Below are positions 1 to 6,045 of a stretch of DNA of 8,258 bases, in pieces (positions within the stretch are counted from its first letter, which is position 1; each line of letters starts with the position of its first letter). This DNA comes from Verrucomicrobiales bacterium. GTDB taxonomy: Bacteria > Verrucomicrobiota > Verrucomicrobiia > Limisphaerales > Palsa-1400. The stretch lies in NCBI GenBank assembly GCA_028293405.1, contig JAQGOW010000503.1, forward strand, positions 1-8,258. The letters are read 5' to 3'. Made by a program: the position numbers and the translations under genes. The notes under the pieces are model-generated. The model saw only the letters and a list, made by a program, of their open reading frames with translations, did not search any database and had not been told where the DNA came from.

Positions 1-70
1 CGCCATCGGCGGCTATCTGCGTTGGGAAAAGGACGGCCGCCAGACCGACGCGCTGAACCACTTCGCCTGA
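1..70 (+). CDS. C-terminal end of an unidentified protein (partial)
   Basis: An open frame enters from the left edge and ends at a TGA at 68-70. Only 22 residues are visible, starting AIGGYLRWEKDG and ending ALNHFA. Codons are rich in G or C at the third position, as in the neighbouring genes, which supports real coding. The fragment is too short to assign to a family. It converges on the ferredoxin gene, with a 10-bp-period repeat block lying in the gap. Confidence 0.5.
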   Translation, partial: AIGGYLRWEKDGRQTDALNHFA

Positions 71-94
71 GCCCCCCGCGCGCCCGCACTCTTT

Positions 95-168
95 CCATGG
101 ACGCCCATGGACATTCATGGACGCCCATGGACTGAAATGGACGCTCGCAGTCCATGAACGTCCATGAG
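95..168. repeat. 10-bp-period ATGGAC repeat with inverted copies
   Basis: Five consecutive 10-bp units run from 95 to 144: ccatggacgc, ccatggacat, tcatggacgc, ccatggactg, aaatggacgc. Two units in inverted orientation follow at 151-168 (tccatgaacg, tccatgag). The 9-mer catggactg at 126-134 is the exact reverse complement of cagtccatg at 148-156, so the block can also fold into a stem with a 13-nt loop. It lies between two convergent genes and might help separate their transcripts, but it has no T-tract and is not a standard intrinsic terminator. Confidence 0.85.
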
Positions 169-176
169 AGGCGGTT

Positions 177-515
177 CTAAACCCCGCAGCCCAAGGCGTT
201 TTTGGCCACGACCCATTCCTCGACCGGGCGGCCGCCTTCCAGGTGTTCACTGACAATCCGCTCGAAGCGTTCAGGGGTAACGCCGCCATACCAGATGCCC
301 TCGGGATACACCACCAGCCACGGCCCTCCGGTGCAGATCCGAAAGCAGCCCGCCTTGGTGCGCATCAAGGGAAGATCCCGGACGCGTTTTTTGGCAAATT
401 CCCAGAGCGCCTCGCCTTCACTCGATGCGCAGCAATCGGGGCCGATGCACAAAAAGAGATGGAGGGTGGCTTTGGCGAGGCCGGCTTTGGCGAGGCCTTT
501 TTGAAGAGCGGACAT
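177..515 (-). CDS. Thioredoxin-like [2Fe-2S] ferredoxin
   Basis: This is a 112-residue, probably cytoplasmic electron carrier of the thioredoxin-fold [2Fe-2S] ferredoxin family (the NuoE-like fold, COG3411 type). Candidate cluster ligands are C23 with C28 or C29, then C57 and C61 in a C-x3-C motif (GCFRIC). The segment that follows, GGPWLVVYPEGIWYGGVTPE and then a GG-PVEEWV stretch, matches from memory the conserved C-terminal half of Aquifex-type ferredoxin. The first cysteine pair is only 4 to 5 residues apart, against about 12 in that protein, so the intervening loop is missing. The N-terminus contains a duplicated GLAKA. The ATG at 515 has no clear Shine-Dalgarno sequence, but no alternative start lies nearby. 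The gene is divergent from argG and convergent with the fragment on the left. Its redox partner cannot be read from the context. Confidence 0.87.
   Translation of the reverse strand: MSALQKGLAKAGLAKATLHLFLCIGPDCCASSEGEALWEFAKKRVRDLPLMRTKAGCFRICTGGPWLVVYPEGIWYGGVTPERFERIVSEHLEGGRPVEEWVVAKNALGCGV
468..497. repeat. Perfect 15-bp tandem duplication inside the ferredoxin gene
   Basis: The 15-mer ggctttggcgaggcc occurs twice back to back (468-482 and 483-497). On the coding (minus) strand it encodes GLAKA twice, in frame, just before the first beta strand of the ferredoxin. The copies are identical at the DNA level, which suggests a recent slippage event. Confidence 0.9.
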
Positions 516-530
516 GGTGGGCGAGAAAGG

Positions 531-575
531 AAGGGACGTAAGGGACTCAAAGGACCAGAGGGACTCAAGGGAGAA
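531..575. repeat. 9-bp-period AAGGGACTC array
   Basis: Five imperfect 9-bp units lie head to tail: aagggacgt, aagggactc, aaaggacca, gagggactc, aagggagaa. They occupy the divergent spacer between the ferredoxin gene and argG. Open frames run through the array, but their translation is low complexity and resembles no protein. Confidence 0.8.
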
Positions 576-582
576 AAACGCA

Positions 583-614
583 CCTTGTCACCTTGTCACC
601 TTGTCACCTTGTCA
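583..614. repeat. 8-bp tandem array, four perfect CCTTGTCA units
   Basis: Four exact copies of ccttgtca run from 583 to 614, directly after the 9-bp array and about 35 bp before the argG start. The argG frame stays open through the end of this array, which creates an artificial N-terminal extension reading SPCHLV. The pattern looks like a simple sequence repeat prone to slippage and could differ in copy number between strains. Confidence 0.92.
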
Positions 615-649
615 TAGCTGCCCCGGGCGGGTACAAGAGCCACCCTTTT

Positions 650-1882
650 ATGAAAATCGTCGTCGCTTACTCCGGAGGGCTCGATACCTCCGTGCTGCTC
701 ACCTGGCTCAAGGAAACCTACAACGCCGAGATTATCGCGTTTTGCGCCGATGTCGGCCAGGAGGAGGAACTCGACGGGCTCGAGGCTAAAGCGCTGCGCA
801 CCGGCGCCAGCAAATGTTTCATCGACGATCTGCGCGAAGAGTTCGCCCGCGATTTCATCTTCCCCATGATCCAGGCTGGCGCCATCTATGAGGGCCAGTA
901 TTTTCTGGGCACCAGCATCGCCCGCCCGCTCATCGCCAAGCGCATGGTGGAAATCGCCCGCAAGGAAAAGGCCCAATACATCGCCCACGGCGCCACCGGC
1001 AAAGGCAACGACCAGGTCCGCTTCGAACTCACCGCCGCCGCCCTCGCGCCGGAGTTGCAAGTCATCGCTCCCTGGCGCGACGAACGTTACCGCAACGAAT
1101 TCCCCGGCCGCGCCGAGATGATTAAATACTGCGAAGACAAAAAAATCCCTGTTCAGGCCTCCGCAAAAAAACCGTATTCGATGGACCGCAACCTCCTGCA
1201 CATTTCCTACGAAGCCGGCATCCTTGAAGACCCATGGCTCGACGCCTCGGCGCCCGAGCACAAGAAAATGTACACGCTCAGCGTCTCGCCCGAAGATGCG
1301 CCGAACAAATCCGAATACGTCACCCTCGACTTCGAAAACGGAGATTGCATCGCGGTCAATGGCAAAGCACTGAACCCGCTTGGCGTGATGAAAGCCTTGA
1401 ACAAACTCGGCGGCAAACACGGTGTCGGTCGCGTCGACCTCGTTGAAAACCGCTACGTCGGCATGAAATCCCGTGGCGTTTACGAAACTCCCGGCGGCGC
1501 AATTTTGCACTTCGCCCATCGCCAGATCGAAACCCTCACCATGGACCGCGAAGTCATGCATTTGCGCGACTCGCTCATCCCGAAATATGGCGAACTCGTT
1601 TACTACGGCTACTGGTTCGCGCCCGAGCGTTACGCCCTGCAAGCTCTCGTTAGCGAAAGCCAAAAGAACGTCACCGGCACCGTCCGCGTGAAACTTTACA
1701 AAGGCAACATCATCAACGCCGGTCGCAAATCCCCGGTCAGCCTCTACAACCCGCACATCGCGACCATGGAAGCCGACCCGACCAAAGCCTACAACCAGGA
1801 CGACGCCACCGGCTTCATCCGCTTAAACGGCCTGCGCCTAAAAGTCGCCTCCCAGGTCCACAACGCGGCAAAGAAAAAGTAA
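650..1882 (+). CDS. argG: Argininosuccinate synthase
   Basis: ArgG joins citrulline and aspartate using ATP to form argininosuccinate, the penultimate step of arginine biosynthesis, in the cytoplasm. The protein is 410 residues, the usual length. The N-type PP-loop SGGLDTS is at residues 8-14. The family signatures [15 protein letters not shown] (about 80-94) and [15 protein letters not shown] (112-126), and the block from YSMDRNLLH to ILEDP (176-195), are all intact, followed by the C-terminal tetramerisation region with [11 protein letters not shown]. The ATG at 650 was chosen because the family begins with [13 protein letters not shown]. The frame is open for 19 further codons upstream, but that part encodes the 8-bp repeat and is not conserved protein. 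No obvious Shine-Dalgarno sequence precedes the start. An intrinsic terminator follows 40 bp after the stop, and no other arginine gene is in view. Confidence 0.98.
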   Translation: MKIVVAYSGGLDTSVLLTWLKETYNAEIIAFCADVGQEEELDGLEAKALRTGASKCFIDDLREEFARDFIFPMIQAGAIYEGQYFLGTSIARPLIAKRMVEIARKEKAQYIAHGATGKGNDQVRFELTAAALAPELQVIAPWRDERYRNEFPGRAEMIKYCEDKKIPVQASAKKPYSMDRNLLHISYEAGILEDPWLDASAPEHKKMYTLSVSPEDAPNKSEYVTLDFENGDCIAVNGKALNPLGVMKALNKLGGKHGVGRVDLVENRYVGMKSRGVYETPGGAILHFAHRQIETLTMDREVMHLRDSLIPKYGELVYYGYWFAPERYALQALVSESQKNVTGTVRVKLYKGNIINAGRKSPVSLYNPHIATMEADPTKAYNQDDATGFIRLNGLRLKVASQVHNAAKKK

Positions 1883-1887
1883 GGAGC

Positions 1888-1905
1888 GCGGACGGCCACG
1901 TCCGC
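1888..1905. other. Small hairpin just after argG
   Basis: A 7-bp perfect stem (gcggacg at 1888-1894 pairing with cgtccgc at 1899-1905) closes a gcca loop, 5 bases after the argG stop. It has no T-tract. It could protect the 3' end of the message or pause RNA polymerase ahead of the true terminator. Confidence 0.55.
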
Positions 1906-1921
1906 AGCAGCGTAGATATTC

Positions 1922-1956
1922 AGCGGCATCTCGAACACGTCGAGATGCCGCTTTTT
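1922..1956 (+). terminator. Intrinsic terminator of argG
   Basis: A perfect 13-bp stem (agcggcatctcga at 1922-1934 and its complement at 1940-1952) with a 5-nt loop is followed at once by a run of T (1952-1956, then GTT). It ends argG transcription ahead of the minus-strand toxin-antitoxin-like pair. There is no A-run on its left side, so it should work only on the + strand. Confidence 0.9.
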
Positions 1957-2018
1957 GTTGTGAGACTCTAAGCCGAAAACATTCAGGAGATCTGCTCTCG
2001 TCGGAAACTTCAACGCGA

Positions 2019-2348
2019 TTACATTTGTGCCGGACGAGGGATTTCGACGTAAGCACCCGGCCCGATTTGCTTCAACACCTCGGAGATACTCGGCACAAGA
2101 AGCGGCATACTTTTCCGGCGGTTGTACGGCAGAACAACGATTGCTATCTTACGACCCTTTAAATTTTGCTGATATTTTAAGTTCTGGTCGGCAGTGATAA
2201 GGACGTCGAACCCACTCTCCTCAGCTAACTGCAGCAACATACCGTTCTTGATCCCCTTCCAACCCCGTTCGTCGACCAGAATAATATCATCGCGCCCAAG
2301 CAAGCGGCGCAACTGCCGCGGAACTCCTTCGTCAAAGAGAATGGTCAC
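2019..2348 (-). CDS. PIN-like DUF5615 protein, putative toxin
   Basis: A 109-residue single-domain protein of the DUF5615 / PIN-like (Mut7-C-like) type. Acidic residues typical of the PIN metal site are visible: D6 and E7 in LFDEGVP near the N-terminus, and D54 in the ITADQNL motif. Between them lies a WKGIKNG segment (30-36) common in this family. PIN folds are usually metal-dependent ribonucleases. DUF5615 proteins are commonly encoded next to DUF433 proteins and are thought to act as VapC-like toxins, but few have been tested. The start is GTG (2348-2346), overlapping the upstream antitoxin stop as GTGA, which implies translational coupling with the antitoxin made first. RNase activity and target are not shown by the sequence. 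Confidence 0.88.
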   Translation of the reverse strand: MTILFDEGVPRQLRRLLGRDDIILVDERGWKGIKNGMLLQLAEESGFDVLITADQNLKYQQNLKGRKIAIVVLPYNRRKSMPLLVPSISEVLKQIGPGAYVEIPRPAQM

Positions 2349-2554
2349 AAGGCCGGATGAAGGAGCGACTCATTAGCGTATTCGAGCACACTGACGGCGT
2401 CTTGGCGCGTTACGGTGGGAAAGTCCTCTAGGAATTCATCGAGCGTGTTTCCGTCGAGGATATAACCAATGAGCGTATCTACAGGCACGCGAGTCCCGGC
2501 AAAAACCGGCTTCCCGCTCATGACCTCTGGATCAACTGTGATCGGCAGCTTCAC
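2345..2554 (-). CDS. DUF433 protein, putative antitoxin
   Basis: A 69-residue protein with the DUF433 signature DPEVMSGKPVFAGTRVPVDT near the N-terminus (residues 8-27), followed by a helical segment of the type LDEFLEDFPTVTRQDAVSVLEYA. DUF433 proteins carry a winged-helix-like fold and are the usual partner of DUF5615 PIN-like proteins, where they probably bind the toxin and repress the shared promoter. The start is GTG at 2554; an in-frame stop lies four codons upstream, so little longer is possible. A ggggt sequence about 12 bases upstream could serve as the ribosome binding site. The stop overlaps the toxin start by 4 bases. Antitoxin function is inferred from family and gene order. Confidence 0.87.
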   Translation of the reverse strand: MKLPITVDPEVMSGKPVFAGTRVPVDTLIGYILDGNTLDEFLEDFPTVTRQDAVSVLEYANESLLHPAL

Positions 2555-2616
2555 ACATCGAATCTACCCCATTCGCGACCAGACCGACAATCCGCAATTT
2601 TTATCACTAAGACCAT

Positions 2617-2700
2617 CGAACTTTGAAGTTCGGCTGCAAAAAAGCGCCTTCCTCAAAAATAGAGGAAGGCGCACAACAAAACCTCTACCGTCCGAACTTC
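2617..2700. repeat. Outer inverted repeat around the terminator
   Basis: The 9-mer gaagttcgg at 2625-2633 is the exact reverse complement of ccgaacttc at 2692-2700, and cgaactt also occurs at 2617-2623. The two outer arms enclose the terminator hairpin, forming a nested inverted repeat that begins right at the stop codon of the gene ending at 2701. It may simply stabilise the terminator, or be a remnant of a small mobile repeat. Confidence 0.65.
2638..2672 (-). terminator. Intrinsic terminator of the glycine-zipper/PRC-barrel gene
   Basis: Read on the minus strand, an 11-bp perfect stem (positions 2672-2662 pairing with 2654-2644, gcgccttcctc and its complement) with a 7-nt loop is followed by six T (2643-2638). 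It lies about 30 bp past the stop of the minus-strand gene ending at 2701 and separates that gene from the antitoxin-toxin pair. Confidence 0.92.
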
Positions 2701-3648
2701 TTACCGTCTGCTCCGTTCCTTCGGTTCATAAGGCGGCGTCGCTTGCCGACGTTCACCCGTTTCAGTTTGAAAGCGCGGCGGCTCCGTTCCGGTCTGCTCA
2801 GTCTCACCTTGCAACTGCACCAACCGACCGGCAGAAGACGGCGCGCCCGCCATCCCGAAATAAGAATAGATCGACTGCTCATCCATATCGCTCAACTCCC
2901 TATCCGCATCGAAAGCCGGCGCCTCCTTGATTTTCTCCTCGGAGAATGGCAACCGCACAATGCGCTCCTCATCATTCACCGTGGCCGATTCAATCGGCAC
3001 CACGTGATTCTTGCCAAACATCCAGCCGGTTTTCACACCCACAAACGTCGGTTGTCCGATGGTATCATTCACCCAGACACTGTGCACCGTGCCGATCTTC
3101 GTATTCGACGCATCCTGCACGTCATAATTCGTCAGCCGGTCCCAACGTCCATGCACCCGGTGCCACGCCGCGCGCGCCGCTTCACGCGCATCCGTCCAGC
3201 CGAGACCCGACGTCCCCGCATTCGTTTCATAATCCCGCTGCAGATCGGATTCCGAATCTTCAAACGTGCGCCCTTCGCGACCATAACGATCGTAGCCGGA
3301 ATAACCCGTGCGGTACGCATTGCTGTAATCGTCGTAACCGCGTTCGCGACCGAACGATTGCTTCGCATGATTCTCGCGCCAATAGGCATCCTCGCGAGTT
3401 GGATCAATCTTTTCCGCGACACCTTTGCCAGCGAGCCCGCCGACGATCGCACCACCGACAATGCCAGCAACCGTTCCGACCGGCCCCGCCACGCTCCCCA
3501 CTGCCGCGCCCGCTGCCGCACCGCCAACTGCCGCACCGACCCCGGTGCCTACTGGATGCGACCCTGGTGTGCCCGTGATCGGATCGCGATTAGCGTCTGT
3601 CCCTCGCGTCGTTTCTGTCCCTCGAGTTGTTTTATTAGTTTCAGCCAT
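2701..3648 (-). CDS. Glycine-zipper and PRC-barrel domain envelope/stress protein
   Basis: A 315-residue protein of several parts. Residues 1-30 are a hydrophilic low-complexity leader with a repeated TTRGT. Residues 32-78 are a Gly/Ala/Val-rich glycine-zipper segment that probably inserts in or associates with a membrane. Residues 85-170 match a conserved region known from uncharacterised proteins in other bacteria (YWRENH, then DDYSNAYRTGY, then ESDLQRDYE, then AREAARAAWHRV). Residues 172-263 resemble a PRC-barrel: NYDVQDASNTKIGTVHSVWV, a FVGVKTGWMFGKNHVVPIES stretch, then RLPFSEEKIKEAPAF. The tail (264-315) is polar and ends in basic residues. PRC-barrels mediate protein or RNA contacts; no enzyme activity is evident. 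ATG 3648 was chosen because conserved sequence begins after it and gggaag lies upstream; the frame stays open 67 codons further but that part looks non-protein. The general stress role is inferred from architecture only. Confidence 0.82.
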   Translation of the reverse strand: MAETNKTTRGTETTRGTDANRDPITGTPGSHPVGTGVGAAVGGAAAGAAVGSVAGPVGTVAGIVGGAIVGGLAGKGVAEKIDPTREDAYWRENHAKQSFGRERGYDDYSNAYRTGYSGYDRYGREGRTFEDSESDLQRDYETNAGTSGLGWTDAREAARAAWHRVHGRWDRLTNYDVQDASNTKIGTVHSVWVNDTIGQPTFVGVKTGWMFGKNHVVPIESATVNDEERIVRLPFSEEKIKEAPAFDADRELSDMDEQSIYSYFGMAGAPSSAGRLVQLQGETEQTGTEPPRFQTETGERRQATPPYEPKERSRR

Positions 3649-3856
3649 AAATTGAATCTTCCCGTTTAGATGCGTTGTGAATGTGAACAAATCACCATCG
3701 CGGCAAACATCTTTCGCGCAATTGGGCGAAACTTGTTTTCTCCGTCGTGCAAACAAGTAAGGCCCCTCTACCACACAATGCCAACTTTCCAAAACTCCTG
3801 CCTCCACCGTCGAAGAAAGGTCCTCGTAGAAAAATGCGGCTCTCGGCATGCCGTCG

Positions 3857-3865
3857 TGCTACAAT
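3857..3865 (+). promoter_or_regulatory. Candidate extended -10 promoter, near-leaderless transcript
   Basis: The motif TGCTACAAT (3857-3865) matches an extended -10 element (TGn then five of six bases of TATAAT). Transcription would begin at about 3871-3873, only one to three bases before the ATG at 3874. The lack of any Shine-Dalgarno sequence there fits a leaderless or nearly leaderless message. No good -35 box was seen. Confidence 0.4.
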
Positions 3866-3873
3866 AACGACGA

Positions 3874-4425
3874 ATGGGCAATTCTTACGTCAATCATACG
3901 GTGCGCGGCGCAACTCCTGAGGCCGTCGCCAAACTCCTCAAAGGCCGCACCGCCGTCATCGCCGCGACCGAAAACGATTGCGTCGTCGTGTTCGATTCCG
4001 AATGCGATACGGAAGACCAGTCGCTCATTACCGAGCTCGGCGAAAAGCTTTCCAGCGAGTTGAATGCCTCCGTTCTTGCCGTCCTCAACCACGACGACGA
4101 CATGCTCTGGTATCAGCTATTCGAGAACGGCAAAGTCACGGACGAATACGATTCCATGCCCGGCTACTTCGACGAAGACTCCGACCATTCCGGCGCACTT
4201 GGCGGCGACGCCAAAAAACTGTCCACCGCATTCGCCGTCAAAGACGAAGTCGGCATCGCCCGCATTCTCAAGAGCGACAAATACGCTGCCGCCGTCGAAC
4301 GCCACGCCGCGTTATGCGAAGCGTTGAACCTTCCTGAGTTCGCCGCCGGCTGCGGTTATCGCGATATCGATTCCGGCGAGCTGCCCGACGGCCTGGACGA
4401 AACCGACCTCGTCAAAATCGGCTAA
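3874..4425 (+). CDS. Conserved hypothetical protein, about 180 residues
   Basis: The 183-residue product begins MGNSYVNHTVRG and contains VLAVLNHDDDMLWYQLFENG (about residues 68-87), DEYDSMPGYF, a GGDAKKLSTAF segment, and a C-terminal region with ELPDGLDETDLVKIG. From memory this resembles an uncharacterised bacterial family with the same order of motifs, but I know no domain name or function. There is no signal peptide, membrane segment or metal motif of a known type; the protein is acidic and likely cytoplasmic. Base composition and codon use match the neighbours. The gene is divergent from the glycine-zipper gene across 225 bp and separated by 211 bp from the next + strand gene, so it is probably transcribed alone. 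Confidence 0.8.
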   Translation: MGNSYVNHTVRGATPEAVAKLLKGRTAVIAATENDCVVVFDSECDTEDQSLITELGEKLSSELNASVLAVLNHDDDMLWYQLFENGKVTDEYDSMPGYFDEDSDHSGALGGDAKKLSTAFAVKDEVGIARILKSDKYAAAVERHAALCEALNLPEFAAGCGYRDIDSGELPDGLDETDLVKIG

Positions 4426-4636
4426 CATCGATTCGCCTCGGGCCTCATACCATCGGTCTTCACCTTGGGTCTTGGTGTCTGGTGGTTAAAAACTCCCCGG
4501 TTTGCGCCACCAGCACGCAACCTGCGTGAAAATCGGCCACCGTGCTCATGCGCACCGCGTTGCCGCACCTCGTAAACCGCCCTCAACAACAGTTGGCAAA
4601 GGTTATGCTAAATGATTGACAGTAGCTCAGATCGTT
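4426..4636. other. Intergenic spacer without a recognised gene
   Basis: This 211-bp spacer contains a 7-bp inverted repeat (ctggtgg at 4479-4485, ccaccag at 4507-4513) and a tight hairpin (cacgca at 4514-4519, tgcgtg at 4523-4528, 3-nt loop). Neither is followed by a T-run, so neither is a convincing terminator. TTGACA at 4616-4621 resembles a -35 box but has no good -10 partner before the next gene. Confidence 0.4.
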
Positions 4637-5995
4637 ATGCCAAGGTTTCGATATGTAGCAATGAACTCCCGAGGTGCTGAAGAGAAAGGGGCTCTCGACG
4701 CCGAAGACCAATCCACCGCCCTCGCGCGCATCAAGGAAATGCAGCTCTTCCCCACGCGCATCATAGAAGATCACGCAAACGAAAATTCCCCAAACATCTC
4801 GGGCCGCGATGGAGTCGGACCGCGGAACAAAGGTAGAGGTAGAGTCGGTAGTCATAGTGGGAACAGCAGAAAGCTCGGCCTGCGAATGAACGTCACGATT
4901 CCCGGCACACGGAATCGAGTCTCAGCCAAATCGCTGGGAACATTCACAGCGGAACTGGCGACGTTATTGCAGGCCGGGCTGCCGCTGCTGCGCGGCCTGC
5001 GCGTGCTCCAGAAACAAGAACGCTCCGTTAATCTCAAACGCATAATCGGCGAACTCGGTTCTTCCATCGAAGGCGGCAGCACGTTGTCCGAAGCGCTCGC
5101 GTTTCACCCAAAAGTGTTCAATCGATTGTTCGTCAACATGGTTAAGGCCGGTGAGTTGGGCGGCGTCCTCGAAGTAACACTGACGCGCCTGTCTGAGTTC
5201 ATGGAAAAGGCGCAGAAGATTCGCGGCAAAGTCATCGCGGCGATGTGCTATCCGGTGGCAGTGATGGCTGTGGCAGTCGGCATCATGGCGTTGCTGTTGG
5301 TTATGGTGGTGCCGAAATTCAAAGATGTGTTCGAAGGTTTAGGCAACGGCCGCCCCCTGCCCGCTTTCACCCAATTCGTCCTCGGGCTCAGCGATATGGT
5401 GAAGTCCCATTTTCTCAGCGCGACCATTGTGGTAATTGGGCTCTTGGTCGCGCTGAGACTCTTTACAAAAACACGCATCGGCCGCCGCATACTGGACCGC
5501 TGCAAACTGAACGCGCCCCTCTTCGGCCCCGTGCTCAAGAAAGTCGCCATCTCGCGTTTCACCAGGACGCTCGGCACGCTCGTCAGCAGTGGCGTGCCGA
5601 TCCTGCAGGCGCTGAACATCGTCAAAGAAACCGCGGGCAACGTCATCGTCGGCAACGCCGTTCAGGCCGTGCACAACAGCGTCAAAGAAGGTGAAACGAT
5701 CACCGCACCGCTTGATGCGGCGAACCTGTTTCCGCCGATGGTCATCAGCATGGTCGATGTCGGTGAACAAACCGGCGCGTTGCCGGAGATGCTGATGAAA
5801 ATCGCGGACAAGTACGATGACGAAGTCGATAACGCCGTCGCCGCGATGACTTCGTTGCTCGAGCCCATCATGATCGTCATCCTCGGGGTCATTGTCGGAG
5901 CCATCGTTATCGCACTGTATCTTCCGATCATCGACATTGGCGGCGGTATCGATCCAGACCAACAGCACGGCGGTGCGGTGGCCCGGAACGATTGA
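4637..5995 (+). CDS. Type II secretion / type IV pilus inner-membrane protein (GspF/PilC family)
   Basis: A 452-residue polytopic inner-membrane platform protein. In this family it couples a cytoplasmic assembly ATPase to pilin or pseudopilin assembly. Two T2SSF repeats are visible: residues about 100-225 (SLGTFTAELATLLQAGLPLL, then NMVKAGELGG) and about 303-425 (RFTRTLGTLVSSGVPILQAL, then MVDVGEQTGALPEML). Three membrane segments lie near 203-226, 260-277 and 407-433. The N-terminus (PRFRYVAMNSRGAEEKGALDAE) is the usual family opening, which fixes the start at ATG 4637 rather than TTG 4616. Residues 50-95 form a Gly/Arg/Asn-rich linker of unusual length. No ATPase, pilin or secretin gene is adjacent, so it is an orphan here. 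The tail (IDIGGGIDPDQQHGG...) runs past the usual end. Confidence 0.95.
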   Translation: MPRFRYVAMNSRGAEEKGALDAEDQSTALARIKEMQLFPTRIIEDHANENSPNISGRDGVGPRNKGRGRVGSHSGNSRKLGLRMNVTIPGTRNRVSAKSLGTFTAELATLLQAGLPLLRGLRVLQKQERSVNLKRIIGELGSSIEGGSTLSEALAFHPKVFNRLFVNMVKAGELGGVLEVTLTRLSEFMEKAQKIRGKVIAAMCYPVAVMAVAVGIMALLLVMVVPKFKDVFEGLGNGRPLPAFTQFVLGLSDMVKSHFLSATIVVIGLLVALRLFTKTRIGRRILDRCKLNAPLFGPVLKKVAISRFTRTLGTLVSSGVPILQALNIVKETAGNVIVGNAVQAVHNSVKEGETITAPLDAANLFPPMVISMVDVGEQTGALPEMLMKIADKYDDEVDNAVAAMTSLLEPIMIVILGVIVGAIVIALYLPIIDIGGGIDPDQQHGGAVARND

Positions 5996-6008
5996 CAACT
6001 TCGCGGGT

Positions 6009-6024
6009 CGTTCGACTTCGAACG
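6009..6024. promoter_or_regulatory. 16-bp palindrome, candidate operator of the ferritin-like gene
   Basis: The sequence cgttcga-ct-tcgaacg is a perfect 7-bp inverted repeat with a 2-bp centre, 34 bp before the ferritin-like start codon and just after the stop of the preceding gene. Its short arms and position fit a dimeric repressor site. A weak -35/-10 pair (ttcgac at 6011, taaatt at 6034, 17 bp apart) would overlap it. It could instead be a chance palindrome or a small RNA hairpin; no T-run follows. Confidence 0.4.
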
Positions 6025-6045
6025 GTTGTGATGTAAATTACCACC

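Noticed and set aside
596..1756. 386-residue open frame antisense to argG
   Set aside because: ArgG on the + strand is unmistakable. The antisense frame is open because of GC-rich codon bias, and its translation (repeated AGD, FAV, FVN words) fits no family.
2555..2590. Promoter for the toxin-antitoxin-like pair
   Set aside because: Hexamers TTGTCG and TAGATT on the minus strand each match only four of six consensus bases, with an 18-bp gap, which is within chance expectation.
2623..3669. 348-residue + strand frame opposite the glycine-zipper gene
   Set aside because: Arg/His/Pro-rich translation typical of a shadow frame; the minus-strand protein has recognisable domains and its own terminator.
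3649..3849. 67-codon N-terminal extension of the glycine-zipper gene
   Set aside because: The extension is cysteine- and Arg-containing, unlike the rest of the protein, and a start with a purine-rich upstream site exists at 3648.
4479..4528. Terminator after the conserved hypothetical gene
   Set aside because: The stems are 6-7 bp and neither has a T-run on either strand.
4616..4636. TTG start for the GspF-like gene
   Set aside because: The family begins with a PRFRY-like sequence, which follows the ATG at 4637; the seven extra residues are not conserved and TTGACA may instead be a promoter-like hexamer.
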